From NCBI GenBank assembly GCA_021779665.1, contig JAJYAG010000034.1, positions 1-44,277 of the forward strand: a stretch of 44,277 nucleotides of DNA. The letters are read 5' to 3'. Under the pieces are notes generated by a model, which was not told where the DNA came from, searched no databases, and saw nothing but the letters and a program-made list of their open reading frames with translations. Shown here in pieces: positions 35,640 through 44,277 of this stretch. The position numbers and the translations under genes were made by a program. Position 1 is the first letter of the stretch. The number at the start of each line of letters is the position of its first letter. This DNA is from Bacteroidota bacterium (GTDB lineage: Bacteria; Bacteroidota; Bacteroidia; Bacteroidales; JAAUTT01).

Positions 35640-38228
35640 ATGAATCTGAATAATTTCACCATAAAATCGCAGGAAGCTGTTCAGTCGGCTTATACAATTG
35701 CCGAGCAAAACAGGAATCAGGCAATTGAGACAGCGCATCTTCTTAAAAGTCTTTTAGCCGATAAAGAAAGTGTAGCTGCTTATATTTTAAAGAAAATAAA
35801 TGTAAATACTCCCGCTGTCGAATCAGTGCTCGATCGCATGATCGGATCTTTTGCAAAGGTTTCAGGCGGAGAAATATACCTTTCACAGGCAGCTAGTTCG
35901 GCTTTGCAAAAAGCGACTAATTATTCCAAGGATCAGGGCGACCAGTTTGTTTCCGTTGAGCACATCCTATTGGGATTGTTTGCACAGGGCGACTCAGTTT
36001 CTCAGATTCTGAAGGATAATGGTGTGTCCGAATCTCATTTAAAAAAAGCTATACTGGAATTACGCAAAGGCTCTAAAGTTAATAGTCAGTCGGCCGAAGA
36101 AACCTACGATTCTCTTAACAGGTATGCTATAAACCTGAACGATCAGGCCCGGAATGGCAAACTCGATCCTGTTATTGGCCGCGATGATGAAATAAGACGC
36201 GTTTTGCAGATTCTGTCCCGGAGAACTAAGAATAATCCCATATTGATTGGCTCGCCCGGTGTTGGTAAAACTGCTATTGCTGAAGGTTTGGCCCATCGTA
36301 TCATCAAAGGCGATGTTCCTGAAAATCTAAAGACAAAGCTTCTTTACTCTCTCGATATGGGAGCTTTAATTGCAGGCGCAAAGTATAAAGGTGAATTTGA
36401 AGAACGTTTAAAGGCTGTGGTTCGGGAAGTTGTGGAGGCGAATGGAGAAATCATTTTATTTATCGACGAAATTCATACCCTTGTTGGGGCCGGTAAAAGC
36501 GAAGGTGCCATGGATGCCGCCAATATCCTGAAACCCGCTCTGGCACGTGGAGAATTGAGAGCCATAGGTGCAACAACCCTGGACGAATATCAGAAGTATT
36601 TCGAAAAAGATAAGGCATTGGAGCGCCGGTTTCAGCCGGTTATGGTGGAAGAACCTGATACCCTCGATGCAATTTCGATTTTACGTGGTTTAAAGGAACG
36701 GTACGAAAATCATCATAAAGTTCGTATTCGCGATGAAGCAATAATTGCAGCCGTTGAGCTTTCACAAAGATATATTACTGAACGGTTTCTGCCCGATAAG
36801 GCTATCGACCTGATTGATGAAGCCGCATCCAAACTTCGTATGGAAATGAACTCGGTGCCTGAGGAAATTGACGAGATTGAGCGTAAAATTATGCAGCTCG
36901 AAATTGAACGCGAAGCCATTAAAAGAGAGGGTAACGATGCCAAAGTTGTAGAACTTGCTTCGGATATTGCTAATTTGAGTGATACCAGAAATAAACTTCG
37001 TGCTAAATGGAATAGTGAAAAAGAAGTAATTGAAGGGATTCAGAAGCAAAAAACGGCTATTGAACAGTTTAAGTTAGAGGCTGAGCAGGCCGAGCGAAAT
37101 GGTGATTACGGCAAGGTGGCCGAGCTGCGGTATGGCAAAATTAAAGAGGCTGAAGGCCAGATTGAAATGTTCAAGAATAAACTTTCGGAAATGCAAAGCG
37201 AAAATGCTTTGATAAAGGAAGAGGTTTCGAGTGAAGACATCGCCGAAGTCGTTTCCCGGTGGACAGGTATTCCGGTTACCCGAATGTTGCAGAGTGAGCG
37301 GGAGAAACTGTTAAACCTCGAAACGGAACTGCATAAACGTGTAGTAGGACAGGATGAAGCCATAGTTGTAGTTTCCGATGCTGTTCGCCGCAACCGTGCG
37401 GGACTTTCGGACGCAAAGCGGCCCATTGGTTCATTTATATTCCTGGGAACAACAGGTGTTGGTAAAACAGAGCTTGCAAGAGCACTTGCCGAGTATTTGT
37501 TTAACGATGAAAATATGATGACCCGTATCGATATGTCCGAATACCAGGAACGCCATTCGGTATCGCGCTTAATTGGAGCTCCTCCGGGTTATGTTGGTTA
37601 CGAAGAAGGAGGTCAGCTTACTGAAGCTGTAAGGCGTAAGCCTTATTCCGTGGTTCTGCTCGATGAAATAGAAAAAGCGCATCCCGATGTTTTCAATACT
37701 TTACTGCAGGTGCTCGACGATGGCCGTTTAACAGATAATAAAGGCAGAACCGTTAATTTTAAAAATACCATCATAATTATGACCTCAAATATTGGTTCCC
37801 ACATTATCCAGGAAAGTATGGATAAAATTAACGACCAAAACAGAGAGGAGATATTGCGCAAAACTCAAACGGAGGTTATGATGCTGATGCGGCAAACCAT
37901 ACGACCTGAGTTCCTTAACAGGGTGGACGAGATTATCATGTTTACTCCTTTGAGTTATCAACAAATAAGGGATGTGATTTTGTTGCAGCTGGACAAAGTG
38001 ATCAAACAACTGGAAAGTAATGATATTAACCTTGAGATCTCCGATTATGCGCTGGACTGGATTGCAAAACAGGGTTACGATCCTCAGTATGGAGCACGTC
38101 CTGTAAAAAGAGTAATTCAAAAATATATTCTGAATGAATTATCGAAAAGAATTTTGTCGGGAGGCATTAAGAAAAATGAGACAATAAAAGTGGATGCTTT
38201 TGACGATGACCTTGTTTTTTCAAATTAA
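35640..38228 (+). CDS. clpB: ATP-dependent disaggregase ClpB
   Basis: An 862-residue Hsp100 that works with DnaK to dissolve protein aggregates in the cytoplasm. It has an N-terminal Clp repeat domain (1-145), the first AAA+ module with Walker A GSPGVGKT (204-211), a coiled-coil middle domain (about 400-530) and the second AAA+ module with Walker A GTTGVGKT. The middle domain separates it from ClpA, and the lack of an IGF/IGL-type ClpP loop fits ClpB. I prefer ATG 35640 ([14 protein letters not shown]), which aligns with the family start; ATG 35616 in the same frame would add eight residues. A tandem hairpin follows. Confidence 0.96.
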   Translation: MNLNNFTIKSQEAVQSAYTIAEQNRNQAIETAHLLKSLLADKESVAAYILKKINVNTPAVESVLDRMIGSFAKVSGGEIYLSQAASSALQKATNYSKDQGDQFVSVEHILLGLFAQGDSVSQILKDNGVSESHLKKAILELRKGSKVNSQSAEETYDSLNRYAINLNDQARNGKLDPVIGRDDEIRRVLQILSRRTKNNPILIGSPGVGKTAIAEGLAHRIIKGDVPENLKTKLLYSLDMGALIAGAKYKGEFEERLKAVVREVVEANGEIILFIDEIHTLVGAGKSEGAMDAANILKPALARGELRAIGATTLDEYQKYFEKDKALERRFQPVMVEEPDTLDAISILRGLKERYENHHKVRIRDEAIIAAVELSQRYITERFLPDKAIDLIDEAASKLRMEMNSVPEEIDEIERKIMQLEIEREAIKREGNDAKVVELASDIANLSDTRNKLRAKWNSEKEVIEGIQKQKTAIEQFKLEAEQAERNGDYGKVAELRYGKIKEAEGQIEMFKNKLSEMQSENALIKEEVSSEDIAEVVSRWTGIPVTRMLQSEREKLLNLETELHKRVVGQDEAIVVVSDAVRRNRAGLSDAKRPIGSFIFLGTTGVGKTELARALAEYLFNDENMMTRIDMSEYQERHSVSRLIGAPPGYVGYEEGGQLTEAVRRKPYSVVLLDEIEKAHPDVFNTLLQVLDDGRLTDNKGRTVNFKNTIIIMTSNIGSHIIQESMDKINDQNREEILRKTQTEVMMLMRQTIRPEFLNRVDEIIMFTPLSYQQIRDVILLQLDKVIKQLESNDINLEISDYALDWIAKQGYDPQYGARPVKRVIQKYILNELSKRILSGGIKKNETIKVDAFDDDLVFSN

Positions 38229-38230
38229 AA

Positions 38231-38248
38231 AATCCGGTGTTCCGGATT
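38231..38248 (-). terminator. Short hairpin reading as a minus-strand terminator
   Basis: AATCCGG-TGTT-CCGGATT is a 7-bp stem with a 4-nt loop. Read on the minus strand it continues into TTTTTAA. It is the second of two tandem hairpins between the converging clpB and STAS genes. Confidence 0.5.
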
Positions 38249-38252
38249 AAAA

Positions 38253-38291
38253 AAAGAGCCTGATAAGTTTTTTAGACCTGTCAGGCTCTTT
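38253..38291. terminator. Bidirectional terminator between clpB and the STAS gene
   Basis: A perfect 11-bp stem (38253-38263 with 38281-38291) has a 17-nt loop, with T-rich tracts on both sides. It would stop clpB transcription on the plus strand and the STAS/HPt transcript on the minus strand. Confidence 0.75.
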
Positions 38292-38326
38292 TATATTTCT
38301 TTGAACTGAGTGTTGCAGACTGAGGA

Positions 38327-38665
38327 CTAATTAAAACTTTTGATACAATCATCCAGATCGCTATATATTTCAAATACATTATGCAGCTGTAATAATTTTA
38401 TCAGTTCCATAACTTCCTTTTCAACATTGCAAATTTTAAAATGACCGTAATGAATGTTTGCGGTTTTAAAAACAGAAAGGAAAACGCCAAATCCCGAACT
38501 GTCTATAAAATTTATTCCCTGAAGGTTAAGAATCAATTTTGTTCCGGGCTTATTGAAAAGGTTATTTAATTGTTCTTTTACAGGTTCGGTAACAAGAGCA
38601 TTAAAACGGTTTAAGTCCTGAAAGGAAGCTACATAAATGTTATTAATCAGTTCTACTTTTAGCAT
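38327..38665 (-). CDS. STAS-domain protein (anti-sigma antagonist-like)
   Basis: A 112-residue single STAS domain with the phosphoserine loop DSSGFG at 55-60 (Ser57 by analogy with SpoIIAA). It is the second STAS protein of the window, clearly different in sequence from the one at 21679. It lies 17 nt after the HPt gene on the same strand, so a receiver/HPt relay and a STAS partner switch are probably expressed together. No kinase or PP2C phosphatase gene adjoins it. Confidence 0.9.
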   Translation of the reverse strand: MLKVELINNIYVASFQDLNRFNALVTEPVKEQLNNLFNKPGTKLILNLQGINFIDSSGFGVFLSVFKTANIHYGHFKICNVEKEVMELIKLLQLHNVFEIYSDLDDCIKSFN

Positions 38666-38682
38666 TTTGTAAAGAATTAGAG

Positions 38683-39024
38683 TTATAGTTTAGCAGCAAC
38701 TTCTTCAAGTTCTGCCATGGCCTGCTTTGTTAATCTTATAAATTTTTCAACATAAGCAGGGTATGATTCGACATCTTTTTCTTCTTTGGTATTTATTTCC
38801 AAGGTTTTTAAATCGGCCGCAAGTTCATTCATGCCCATAATAGCAACTGACGATTTAGCTTTGTGCGCTAATTTACCTAAGAGTATATATTCTTTTTCAT
38901 CCAGATATTTTTGCATGTCCCGGATATATTCTTTTGATTGCTCATTGAATATATGAATCATCTCCTTAATAATCTCATTGCTTCCCCCGGACATATTTTT
39001 TAAGTAGGATAAATCAGTTATCAT
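38683..39024 (-). CDS. Stand-alone HPt (histidine phosphotransfer) protein
   Basis: A 113-residue helical-bundle protein. The phospho-acceptor motif is LAHKAKSSV with His54, followed by the usual MGM...L..DLKTLE helix. It should shuttle phosphate between receiver domains. No hybrid kinase is encoded in the window; the single-domain receiver at 19185 is the only visible candidate partner. It is first of a two-gene unit with the STAS gene. Confidence 0.9.
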   Translation of the reverse strand: MITDLSYLKNMSGGSNEIIKEMIHIFNEQSKEYIRDMQKYLDEKEYILLGKLAHKAKSSVAIMGMNELAADLKTLEINTKEEKDVESYPAYVEKFIRLTKQAMAELEEVAAKL

Positions 39025-39163
39025 GTTTATACATTAATGTAAATTAGCTTATTAATTATCCTTTTGATTTTTTTTTATAAATTAACTAAAAAAAATTGAA
39101 GATTCTGTAAATCAAAATTAATCATATTTCGTAAAAAACCATATTCATTTAAGCTTTTTCAAT

Positions 39164-40201
39164 ATGACCAGAACATTTGTATTTCTTTTGTTGCTTATAG
39201 TTTGTAGTTACAATGTTGTGGGGCAAACCCCACGCGATACAGACGATGTCAATGCAAAAAAGGCTTTTAATCAGGCCGCTAAGTTAATTTATTCAAAGGA
39301 CTACAAAGGGGCTTTGATCCAACTGAATAAAGCACTTTCATTGAAACCCGACTTTATTCAGGCTTTGAGCGAGCGGGGGAAAATTTATCTTCTTCAGGAC
39401 AAACCTAGCGAAGCTATTGTCGATTTCAATAAAGCCATACTGCTGAACAGTTCATTAGGAGAGGCTTATTTTGGCAGGGCAAATGCATTGTTCCAGAAAA
39501 AGGACTATGAGAAAGCTCTTCAGGATATGACGATGGCGATTAATAACGGATATACCGAGTATATAGCATATTATTACCGTGGTATTATAAACCTGATGAA
39601 CAGTCAGGCAAATGCTGCTTTGCTGGACTTTACCCTGTGTATTGATAAGAAAAATGATTTTGCCGAGGCTTATCACGACCGGGGAAGTTCGAAGCTTCTA
39701 CTGAAAGACTTCCAGGGTGCCACCGCCGATTATGAGAAGGCCCTTGAGTTAAAGCCGGGATTTGCATTAGCCTATTCAAATTTAGGAGGGTTAAAGAAGG
39801 AAATGGGCGACTATAAGTCAGCCATCGAAAATTATTCAAAATCGCTAAAGATAGACTCCACTAAAGCTGATGTTTGGAATAAACGTGGTGTTGCCAAATA
39901 CCTTGCCGGAGATTATTCCGGTGCCGAGTCCGATTTTGACAGAGCCTTAAAGCTTAATCCGCAATATTCCTATTCTTTAAACAACCAGGCCATAGTAAAT
40001 GCTAAAAACGAAAAGCAAGCCGATGCTCTCGCAAAATTAGATGCCCTAATTAAAGCCAATCCACAAAAGGGAGAATATTATCTTAACCGCGGTTACATAA
40101 AGGAACTCTCTGGTGATCTGAATGGTGCCTGTGTCGATTGGAAAATGGCCGATACATTAAATGTGAAAGAAGCTAAACTGTATTTGAACGATTGTAAATA
40201 A
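39164..40201 (+). CDS. Exported TPR-repeat protein
   Basis: A 345-residue protein. The signal peptide (1-20) ends YNVVGQ. About nine TPR units follow from residue 30 to 330, with typical YYNRGYIK and A-L-P-type cores, and it ends in a capping segment with Cys (GACVDWKMADTLNVKEAKLYLNDCK). It resembles the TPR protein at 11244 in plan. It lies 8 nt upstream of a TPR/PD40/OmpA gene, so the two probably form an envelope scaffold that reaches from periplasm to peptidoglycan. Confidence 0.9.
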   Translation: MTRTFVFLLLLIVCSYNVVGQTPRDTDDVNAKKAFNQAAKLIYSKDYKGALIQLNKALSLKPDFIQALSERGKIYLLQDKPSEAIVDFNKAILLNSSLGEAYFGRANALFQKKDYEKALQDMTMAINNGYTEYIAYYYRGIINLMNSQANAALLDFTLCIDKKNDFAEAYHDRGSSKLLLKDFQGATADYEKALELKPGFALAYSNLGGLKKEMGDYKSAIENYSKSLKIDSTKADVWNKRGVAKYLAGDYSGAESDFDRALKLNPQYSYSLNNQAIVNAKNEKQADALAKLDALIKANPQKGEYYLNRGYIKELSGDLNGACVDWKMADTLNVKEAKLYLNDCK

Positions 40202-40209
40202 AAACCCCC

Positions 40210-42279
40210 ATGATACACCGACTGACCTTACTTTTTGCAATACTTATACTCTCGATTACTCAATCCGCTTTGGCACAGATGGAAGTCAATGTCAAAAGGA
40301 GTGAATTTAAAATCAAACAAGCTGGTTTTCGCGATGCCTGGCATGCTATTAAAGAAGGCGACAGGCTTGCCTCCAAAGGCAAAGGAGCCTTATCCGCAGC
40401 TTTAAACGAATATCTGAAAGCGCATCCATATAATCCCGAAAACGCGGAGTTAAACTATAAAATAGGCACTTGTTATCTTCAAACCGATAAAAAGAAGGAT
40501 GCAATAGCATATTTAATTAAAACTTATGAGAAGAAGCCTCAGATTACCCCTGAGTTCAGTTATGTCCTTGCAAAAGCTTACCATTTTAACCTGGAATTTG
40601 GGAATGCTATCAAAGCCTATGAACAGTATTATCAAACTCTTTCCAAAAAAGAGAAGAAGAATATCGGTGTAAAAGTTCTTAAAAACAAGGAAGAATGTTT
40701 GAATGGGGGAGAGTTGGTTTCAAATCCTAAAAGAGTTATCATAAAAAATCTTGGAGATTCAGTAAACTCGGGTTATGACGACTATAATTCGGTTATAAGT
40801 TCAAACGATTCTATCATGTATCTTATATCGCGCCGTCCGGTATCGTCAACATCGAAGCCTAATGTTTTGGATAGCAGATACAATGAAGATATTTATACCT
40901 GTTTAAACGATAGCGGCAATTGGCAAACAGCAACACGGTGGCAGTCTAAAATTAACGACAAGCATCATAACGGAGTTGTATGGTTATCGGCCGACGGAAA
41001 AACAATGTACCTCTATAACGGATACAAAGACAATGGAGATCTCGAATACAGTGAGTTCAGGAAAGGAAAATGGTCCAAACCTTCCAAATTAAGAGGCGGC
41101 TTTAATACCGACGAAAAGGAGACCACCCTTACCATAACTGCTGATGGAAATGAAGTTTATTTTGTTTCGGCCGATCCCCGGGAATCGTTTGGCGGGAAAG
41201 ATATTTTCTACTCCGTGAAAAATAGTAAAGGCAAATGGTCATCGCCAAAAAATGCAGGCTCTTCCATAAATACTATGTACGATGAAGATGGCGTTTATAT
41301 TAGTCCCGATGGTAAAACGCTGTACTTTAGTTCCGTTGGTCATAATTCGATGGGAGGATACGATATTTTTAAAGTAGAAAGGGATGAGAAAAACGTATGG
41401 TCCAAAGCTCAAAATATGGGTTTCCCTGTAAATACGCCTGATGATGAACTTTATTTTCGGCCTTCGGGAAATGGGAAGCAGGCATACTATTCCGGAATAA
41501 GGCCCGATACCAAAGGAGGAAAGGACATTTATAAGGTAATTTTCCTGGGATCAGAAAAGGAAATGATTCTGTTGTCGGAAGATCAGCTTATTTCTTACAA
41601 AGATCATCCATTTAACGATGTTTTTGTGCGTATGCCACAAGCTCTTTCCATTGATACTTCGGTAATGTTAAGAGGTGTGGTTACCGATGCTAAAACAAAC
41701 AAGCCCGTAAGCGCTAAAATTAACCTTATCGATATTGATCGCAGTCAGGTTATTGCCACAACAATTTCTGACACCACAGGTAGTTATCAGTTTAATTTGC
41801 CGGAAGTGAAAAAATATGGTATCGAACTGAATGCCAAGGATTATATGTTTCTGCTCGATGTTGTTAGTATGCCTGCTTCTATTACAGGAAGGACGGTAAT
41901 CAGAAATTTTGCGATGGCTAAAGTTGAAGTAGGTGCAAAAGTTGTTCTGAAAAATATTTATTTTGAAACCGGAAAATCAGTTCTTAAAGCCGAGTCGTTT
42001 GTTGAACTGGATAAGGTACTTAAGTTCCTTCAGGAAAATTCGGATTTGAAGATTGAAATCTCTGGACATACCGATAATGTTGGTTCTCTGAAGATAAATA
42101 CAACCTTGTCGGAGGCACGCGCTAAAGCGGTTGTCGATTATTTTGCAAAGAAGGGTATTGCAGTTGAGCAGATGGTTTACAAAGGATATGGACCCAGTCA
42201 GCCCATTGCTCCTAACACAACAGCAGCAGGAAAACAGTTAAACCGACGTGTTGAGTTTAAGATACTAAGTAAGGATTAA
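40210..42279 (+). CDS. TPR/PD40/OmpA-domain envelope protein (second copy)
   Basis: A 689-residue exported protein with the same domain order as the one at 8264. It has a signal peptide (ending SALAQ), TPRs (about 35-160), a PD40 propeller (about 180-440, with FVSADPRESFGGKDIFYS and YISPDGKTLYFSSVG blades), a carboxypeptidase-regulatory-like domain (about 495-570) and an OmpA domain (about 585-689, GHTDNVGS...RAKAVVDYF). There is no lipobox Cys. The sequences differ widely between the two, so it is an old paralogue. No PorP/SprF or PKD gene adjoins this copy, which may serve another cargo or a general anchoring role. Confidence 0.9.
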   Translation: MIHRLTLLFAILILSITQSALAQMEVNVKRSEFKIKQAGFRDAWHAIKEGDRLASKGKGALSAALNEYLKAHPYNPENAELNYKIGTCYLQTDKKKDAIAYLIKTYEKKPQITPEFSYVLAKAYHFNLEFGNAIKAYEQYYQTLSKKEKKNIGVKVLKNKEECLNGGELVSNPKRVIIKNLGDSVNSGYDDYNSVISSNDSIMYLISRRPVSSTSKPNVLDSRYNEDIYTCLNDSGNWQTATRWQSKINDKHHNGVVWLSADGKTMYLYNGYKDNGDLEYSEFRKGKWSKPSKLRGGFNTDEKETTLTITADGNEVYFVSADPRESFGGKDIFYSVKNSKGKWSSPKNAGSSINTMYDEDGVYISPDGKTLYFSSVGHNSMGGYDIFKVERDEKNVWSKAQNMGFPVNTPDDELYFRPSGNGKQAYYSGIRPDTKGGKDIYKVIFLGSEKEMILLSEDQLISYKDHPFNDVFVRMPQALSIDTSVMLRGVVTDAKTNKPVSAKINLIDIDRSQVIATTISDTTGSYQFNLPEVKKYGIELNAKDYMFLLDVVSMPASITGRTVIRNFAMAKVEVGAKVVLKNIYFETGKSVLKAESFVELDKVLKFLQENSDLKIEISGHTDNVGSLKINTTLSEARAKAVVDYFAKKGIAVEQMVYKGYGPSQPIAPNTTAAGKQLNRRVEFKILSKD

Positions 42280-42309
42280 ATCCGTTTTTTACGGAAGTAA
42301 AGTATTAAA

Positions 42310-43041
42310 ATGAAAGCAATGATATTGGCAGCCGGGAAAGGAACCCGGCTGCAGCCATTAACAAATACTACCCCCAAAGCTCTTGTAGAGATTGATGGTA
42401 AGCCTCTTCTGGAAATCATAATCATGAACCTGAAGCGAGCCGGGTTCAGCAACATTGTTATCAATGTTCATCATTTTGCGGAGCAGATTTATGATTTTCT
42501 GGACCGTAATAAAAACTTCGGAATCAACATTCAGGTGTCGGATGAGCAGGACCTACTGCTTGATACCGGTGGAGGATTGCTAAAGGCAAAACCTCTTTTG
42601 ATGGATGGAGAACCTTTTTTGGTTCATAATGTCGATATAATTACCGATATTGATTTAATGGCTTTGTACAGTTTTCATTGTCAATCGGGAGCTTTGGCTA
42701 CCATGGCTGTGAAGGAAAGAGAAACTTCACGCTCTCTGTTAATTGCCGGTAATGGCGATTTATGCGGATGGAAAAACAATGTTACCGGAGAGATAAAGCA
42801 TTCACGGGGTAATCTTGATGAGTTGAATCCAATAGCTTTTTCGGCTATTCATGTGATGAGCCCCGAAATTTTTGAACTAATCCACGAAACTGGTGTTTTC
42901 TCGATCATGGATGTTTATTTGCGGATTGCAAAAACACACAGAATTGCCACTTATAATCACAATAACGACTATTGGCTCGATTTAGGCAGAATTGGAAATA
43001 TTGAAGAAGCAGCCAGTTTTTTAAAAAATAACCCGTTATGA
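42310..43041 (+). CDS. Sugar-1-phosphate nucleotidyltransferase (MurU/RmlA-like)
   Basis: A 243-residue NTP-transferase-fold enzyme. The signature AAGKGTRLQPLTNTTPKAL (7-25) holds the nucleotide loop and LLDTGGGL (83-90) fits the sugar site. It lacks the extra C-terminal region of RfbA. Size and sequence fit the short group that includes N-acetylmuramate-1-phosphate uridylyltransferase (MurU) and similar enzymes; the sugar cannot be fixed from sequence. Its stop overlaps the cysH start by 4 nt (ATGA), so the two are co-translated, though the functional link is unclear. Confidence 0.85.
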   Translation: MKAMILAAGKGTRLQPLTNTTPKALVEIDGKPLLEIIIMNLKRAGFSNIVINVHHFAEQIYDFLDRNKNFGINIQVSDEQDLLLDTGGGLLKAKPLLMDGEPFLVHNVDIITDIDLMALYSFHCQSGALATMAVKERETSRSLLIAGNGDLCGWKNNVTGEIKHSRGNLDELNPIAFSAIHVMSPEIFELIHETGVFSIMDVYLRIAKTHRIATYNHNNDYWLDLGRIGNIEEAASFLKNNPL

Positions 43042-43745
43042 TAAGTAAGGAAAAAATTCAGGAGCTTAATGCTAATTTTGAAAAGAGGACTCCTCAGGAG
43101 GTTCTGTCGTATTTTCTTCATGAATATAAAGGTCGTATTGCCCTTTCTTCAAGTCTTGGAATTGAAGATCAGGCATTAACGCACATGGTGTGCAATATCG
43201 ATCATTCGGCTAAGGTTTTTACGTTAGATACCGGCAGGTTATTTCCTGAAACATATTCTTTAATTGACAGAACCAATAAACATTTCGGGATCAATATTGA
43301 AGTGTATTTTCCAGAATCTCCAAAAGTAGAGGAGATGGTTCGTACAAAGGGAATCAATCTTTTTTACGACAGTATCGAAAGTCGCAAGGAATGTTGTAAG
43401 GTACGCAAGATTGAGCCTCTCAAAAGAGCTTTTCAGAATCTGGATGTCTGGATTTGTGGTTTACGGAAGGATCAATCTATCACCAGATTTTATTCCAGTA
43501 TGGTAGAATGGGACGAGCCAAACGGACTTTTAAAAATTAACCCCCTTATTAAATGGACCGAAAAAATGGTGTGGGAGTACATCCATGTGCATCATATTCC
43601 TTATAATGAACTACACGACAAAGGATTTCCAAGCATTGGCTGTCAGCCATGTACAAGAGCTGTTGCTGCAGGCGAGGATATCCGTTCTGGCCGCTGGTGG
43701 TGGGAAGCCCCGGAACACAAAGAATGCGGCTTACACAAGAGGTAA
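43038..43745 (+). CDS. cysH: Adenylyl-sulfate (APS/PAPS) reductase family protein CysH
   Basis: A 235-residue thioredoxin-dependent reductase that makes sulfite from activated sulfate. The nucleotide-binding segment is LSSSLGIEDQAL (36-47). The pair Cys119-Cys120 and the motif Cys202-x-x-Cys205 would bind a [4Fe-4S] cluster, which marks the APS-reducing type (plant/Bacillus-like) and not the E. coli PAPS type. The catalytic Cys230 sits in KECGLH. No cysD, cysN, cysC or sulfite reductase gene is in the window, so the rest of the pathway must lie elsewhere. Confidence 0.92.
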   Translation: MISKEKIQELNANFEKRTPQEVLSYFLHEYKGRIALSSSLGIEDQALTHMVCNIDHSAKVFTLDTGRLFPETYSLIDRTNKHFGINIEVYFPESPKVEEMVRTKGINLFYDSIESRKECCKVRKIEPLKRAFQNLDVWICGLRKDQSITRFYSSMVEWDEPNGLLKINPLIKWTEKMVWEYIHVHHIPYNELHDKGFPSIGCQPCTRAVAAGEDIRSGRWWWEAPEHKECGLHKR

Positions 43746-44277
43746 TCAGATTTTAGTGACTTCCAGCGCTATTTTCCATCCGGTTTGTTCGTGACGCCAG
43801 ATTCGAAGGTAGTGCTTACGTTTAATACCGTGATTAATAAATCCGGATACCGATGCCATATCCCCCGAGGGAGAAAGCCTGATATCCACAGGTTCGTAAC
43901 TGAGGTACTGCCATACCGGCCTGAATAGCGCCTGCACTGTGTCTATAGATGTTGTGAGCGCATTCCCAGAGAAATTAAGGATGAAGCTTTTACTGTAATA
44001 TTTTTTTATTGCACCAGCTGCGTTTGTTTCGAATTGAGACGAAAAGGATTTTTCAAGATTAAGGATGGTTTGCCTGGTCAGATTTCGGACTGGTACTTTT
44101 TTTATTCTGATTTCATGGGCGATGCTGTCAATTTCAACGGGACCATGAGAATTGCCAATATCGACCAGATATTTCCATTCTCCTGATTTATTTTTTTGCC
44201 ATACAGTGGTATATTGATTGTACGAAGAAGGTTCGTCCTTTAACGAACTGTCGCGGTATTCCACAGCACCTGTGGTA
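43746..44277 (-). CDS. DUF4440/SnoaL-like protein, 5' part beyond the window
   Basis: The open frame continues to the right edge, so this is the C-terminal 176 residues of a longer protein. It reads TTGAVEYRDSSLKDE...YTTVWQKNKSGEWKYLVDIG, the end of an NTF2-like DUF4440 domain, then a second alpha+beta segment ending ISALEVTKI-like (WKIALEVTKI), which may be a second NTF2-like copy. A GTG at 44264 in the frame is an internal Val, not a start. The stop abuts the cysH stop with no gap. The reaction is unknown; folds of this type are often exported or bind small ligands. Confidence 0.75.
   Translation of the reverse strand, partial: TTGAVEYRDSSLKDEPSSYNQYTTVWQKNKSGEWKYLVDIGNSHGPVEIDSIAHEIRIKKVPVRNLTRQTILNLEKSFSSQFETNAAGAIKKYYSKSFILNFSGNALTTSIDTVQALFRPVWQYLSYEPVDIRLSPSGDMASVSGFINHGIKRKHYLRIWRHEQTGWKIALEVTKI

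Noticed and set aside
42281-42295. TCCGT-TTTTT-ACGGA hairpin after the second OmpA-type gene
   Set aside because: Only a 5-bp stem and no T tract after it; too weak to call a terminator.
44262-44264. GTG as the start of the last minus-strand gene
   Set aside because: The frame stays open to the window edge and the residues before it (TTGA) match the conserved NTF2-like/DUF4440 domain, so the gene is truncated by the window.

Overview
The window reads as a Bacteroidota chromosome segment, most likely Bacteroidales/Marinilabiliales-like (the order is inference). The reasons are low G+C, exported proteins whose signal peptides end in ...AQ, a tRNA promoter of the form TTTG-N19-TATTTTTG, few Shine-Dalgarno sequences, and a PorP/SprF protein beside a PKD protein with a type IX secretion (T9SS) C-terminal sorting domain. 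I see no phage genes, insertion sequences, CRISPR array or integration sites. The last gene runs off the right edge.

Layout. 1-2750: tRNA-Pro (minus strand) with promoter and terminator, trxB, and a DUF4407 membrane protein. 2773-11234: a cell-surface block. A 1450-residue PKD adhesin lies divergent to a PorP/SprF - TPR/PD40/OmpA - M43-like metalloprotease operon, and the metalloprotease homologue has Gln where the family has its catalytic Glu. 11244-19003 (minus): a TPR protein, then an envelope-sugar cluster transcribed as ugd - uxs - rfbA - rfbC - rfbD - phosphohexomutase - yjbQ. It makes UDP-glucuronate/UDP-xylose and most of dTDP-rhamnose, but has no rfbB. 19185-28537 (plus): a lone response regulator, rpsA, a STAS protein, rnz, guaA, an S41 protease, pnuC, a nicotinamide riboside kinase and a THUMP-type rRNA methyltransferase.

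28737-34079 is the most unusual part. A SiaB-type kinase and its SiaC-type target converge on an operon for a lipoprotein, a small exported protein and a 1027-residue ABCG-like transporter. The transporter has TerB-like and FHA-like N-terminal regions and a long soluble insertion. 34201-38291: a double-DSG aspartyl protease with a PDZ domain, divergent from clpB. 38327-39024: a STAS and an HPt protein (minus). 39164-42279: a second TPR plus TPR/PD40/OmpA pair. 42310-44277: a sugar nucleotidyltransferase overlapping an APS-reductase-type cysH, then the 3' part of a DUF4440-like gene.

Two themes recur. One is building the cell surface (T9SS cargo and its outer-membrane partners, sugar precursors, peptidoglycan-binding OmpA proteins). 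The other is phospho-signalling through single-domain parts (receiver, HPt, two STAS proteins, SiaB/SiaC), with no conventional sensor kinase or PP2C phosphatase in the window. Coordinates and motifs were read directly; family names come from recognition without a database search.
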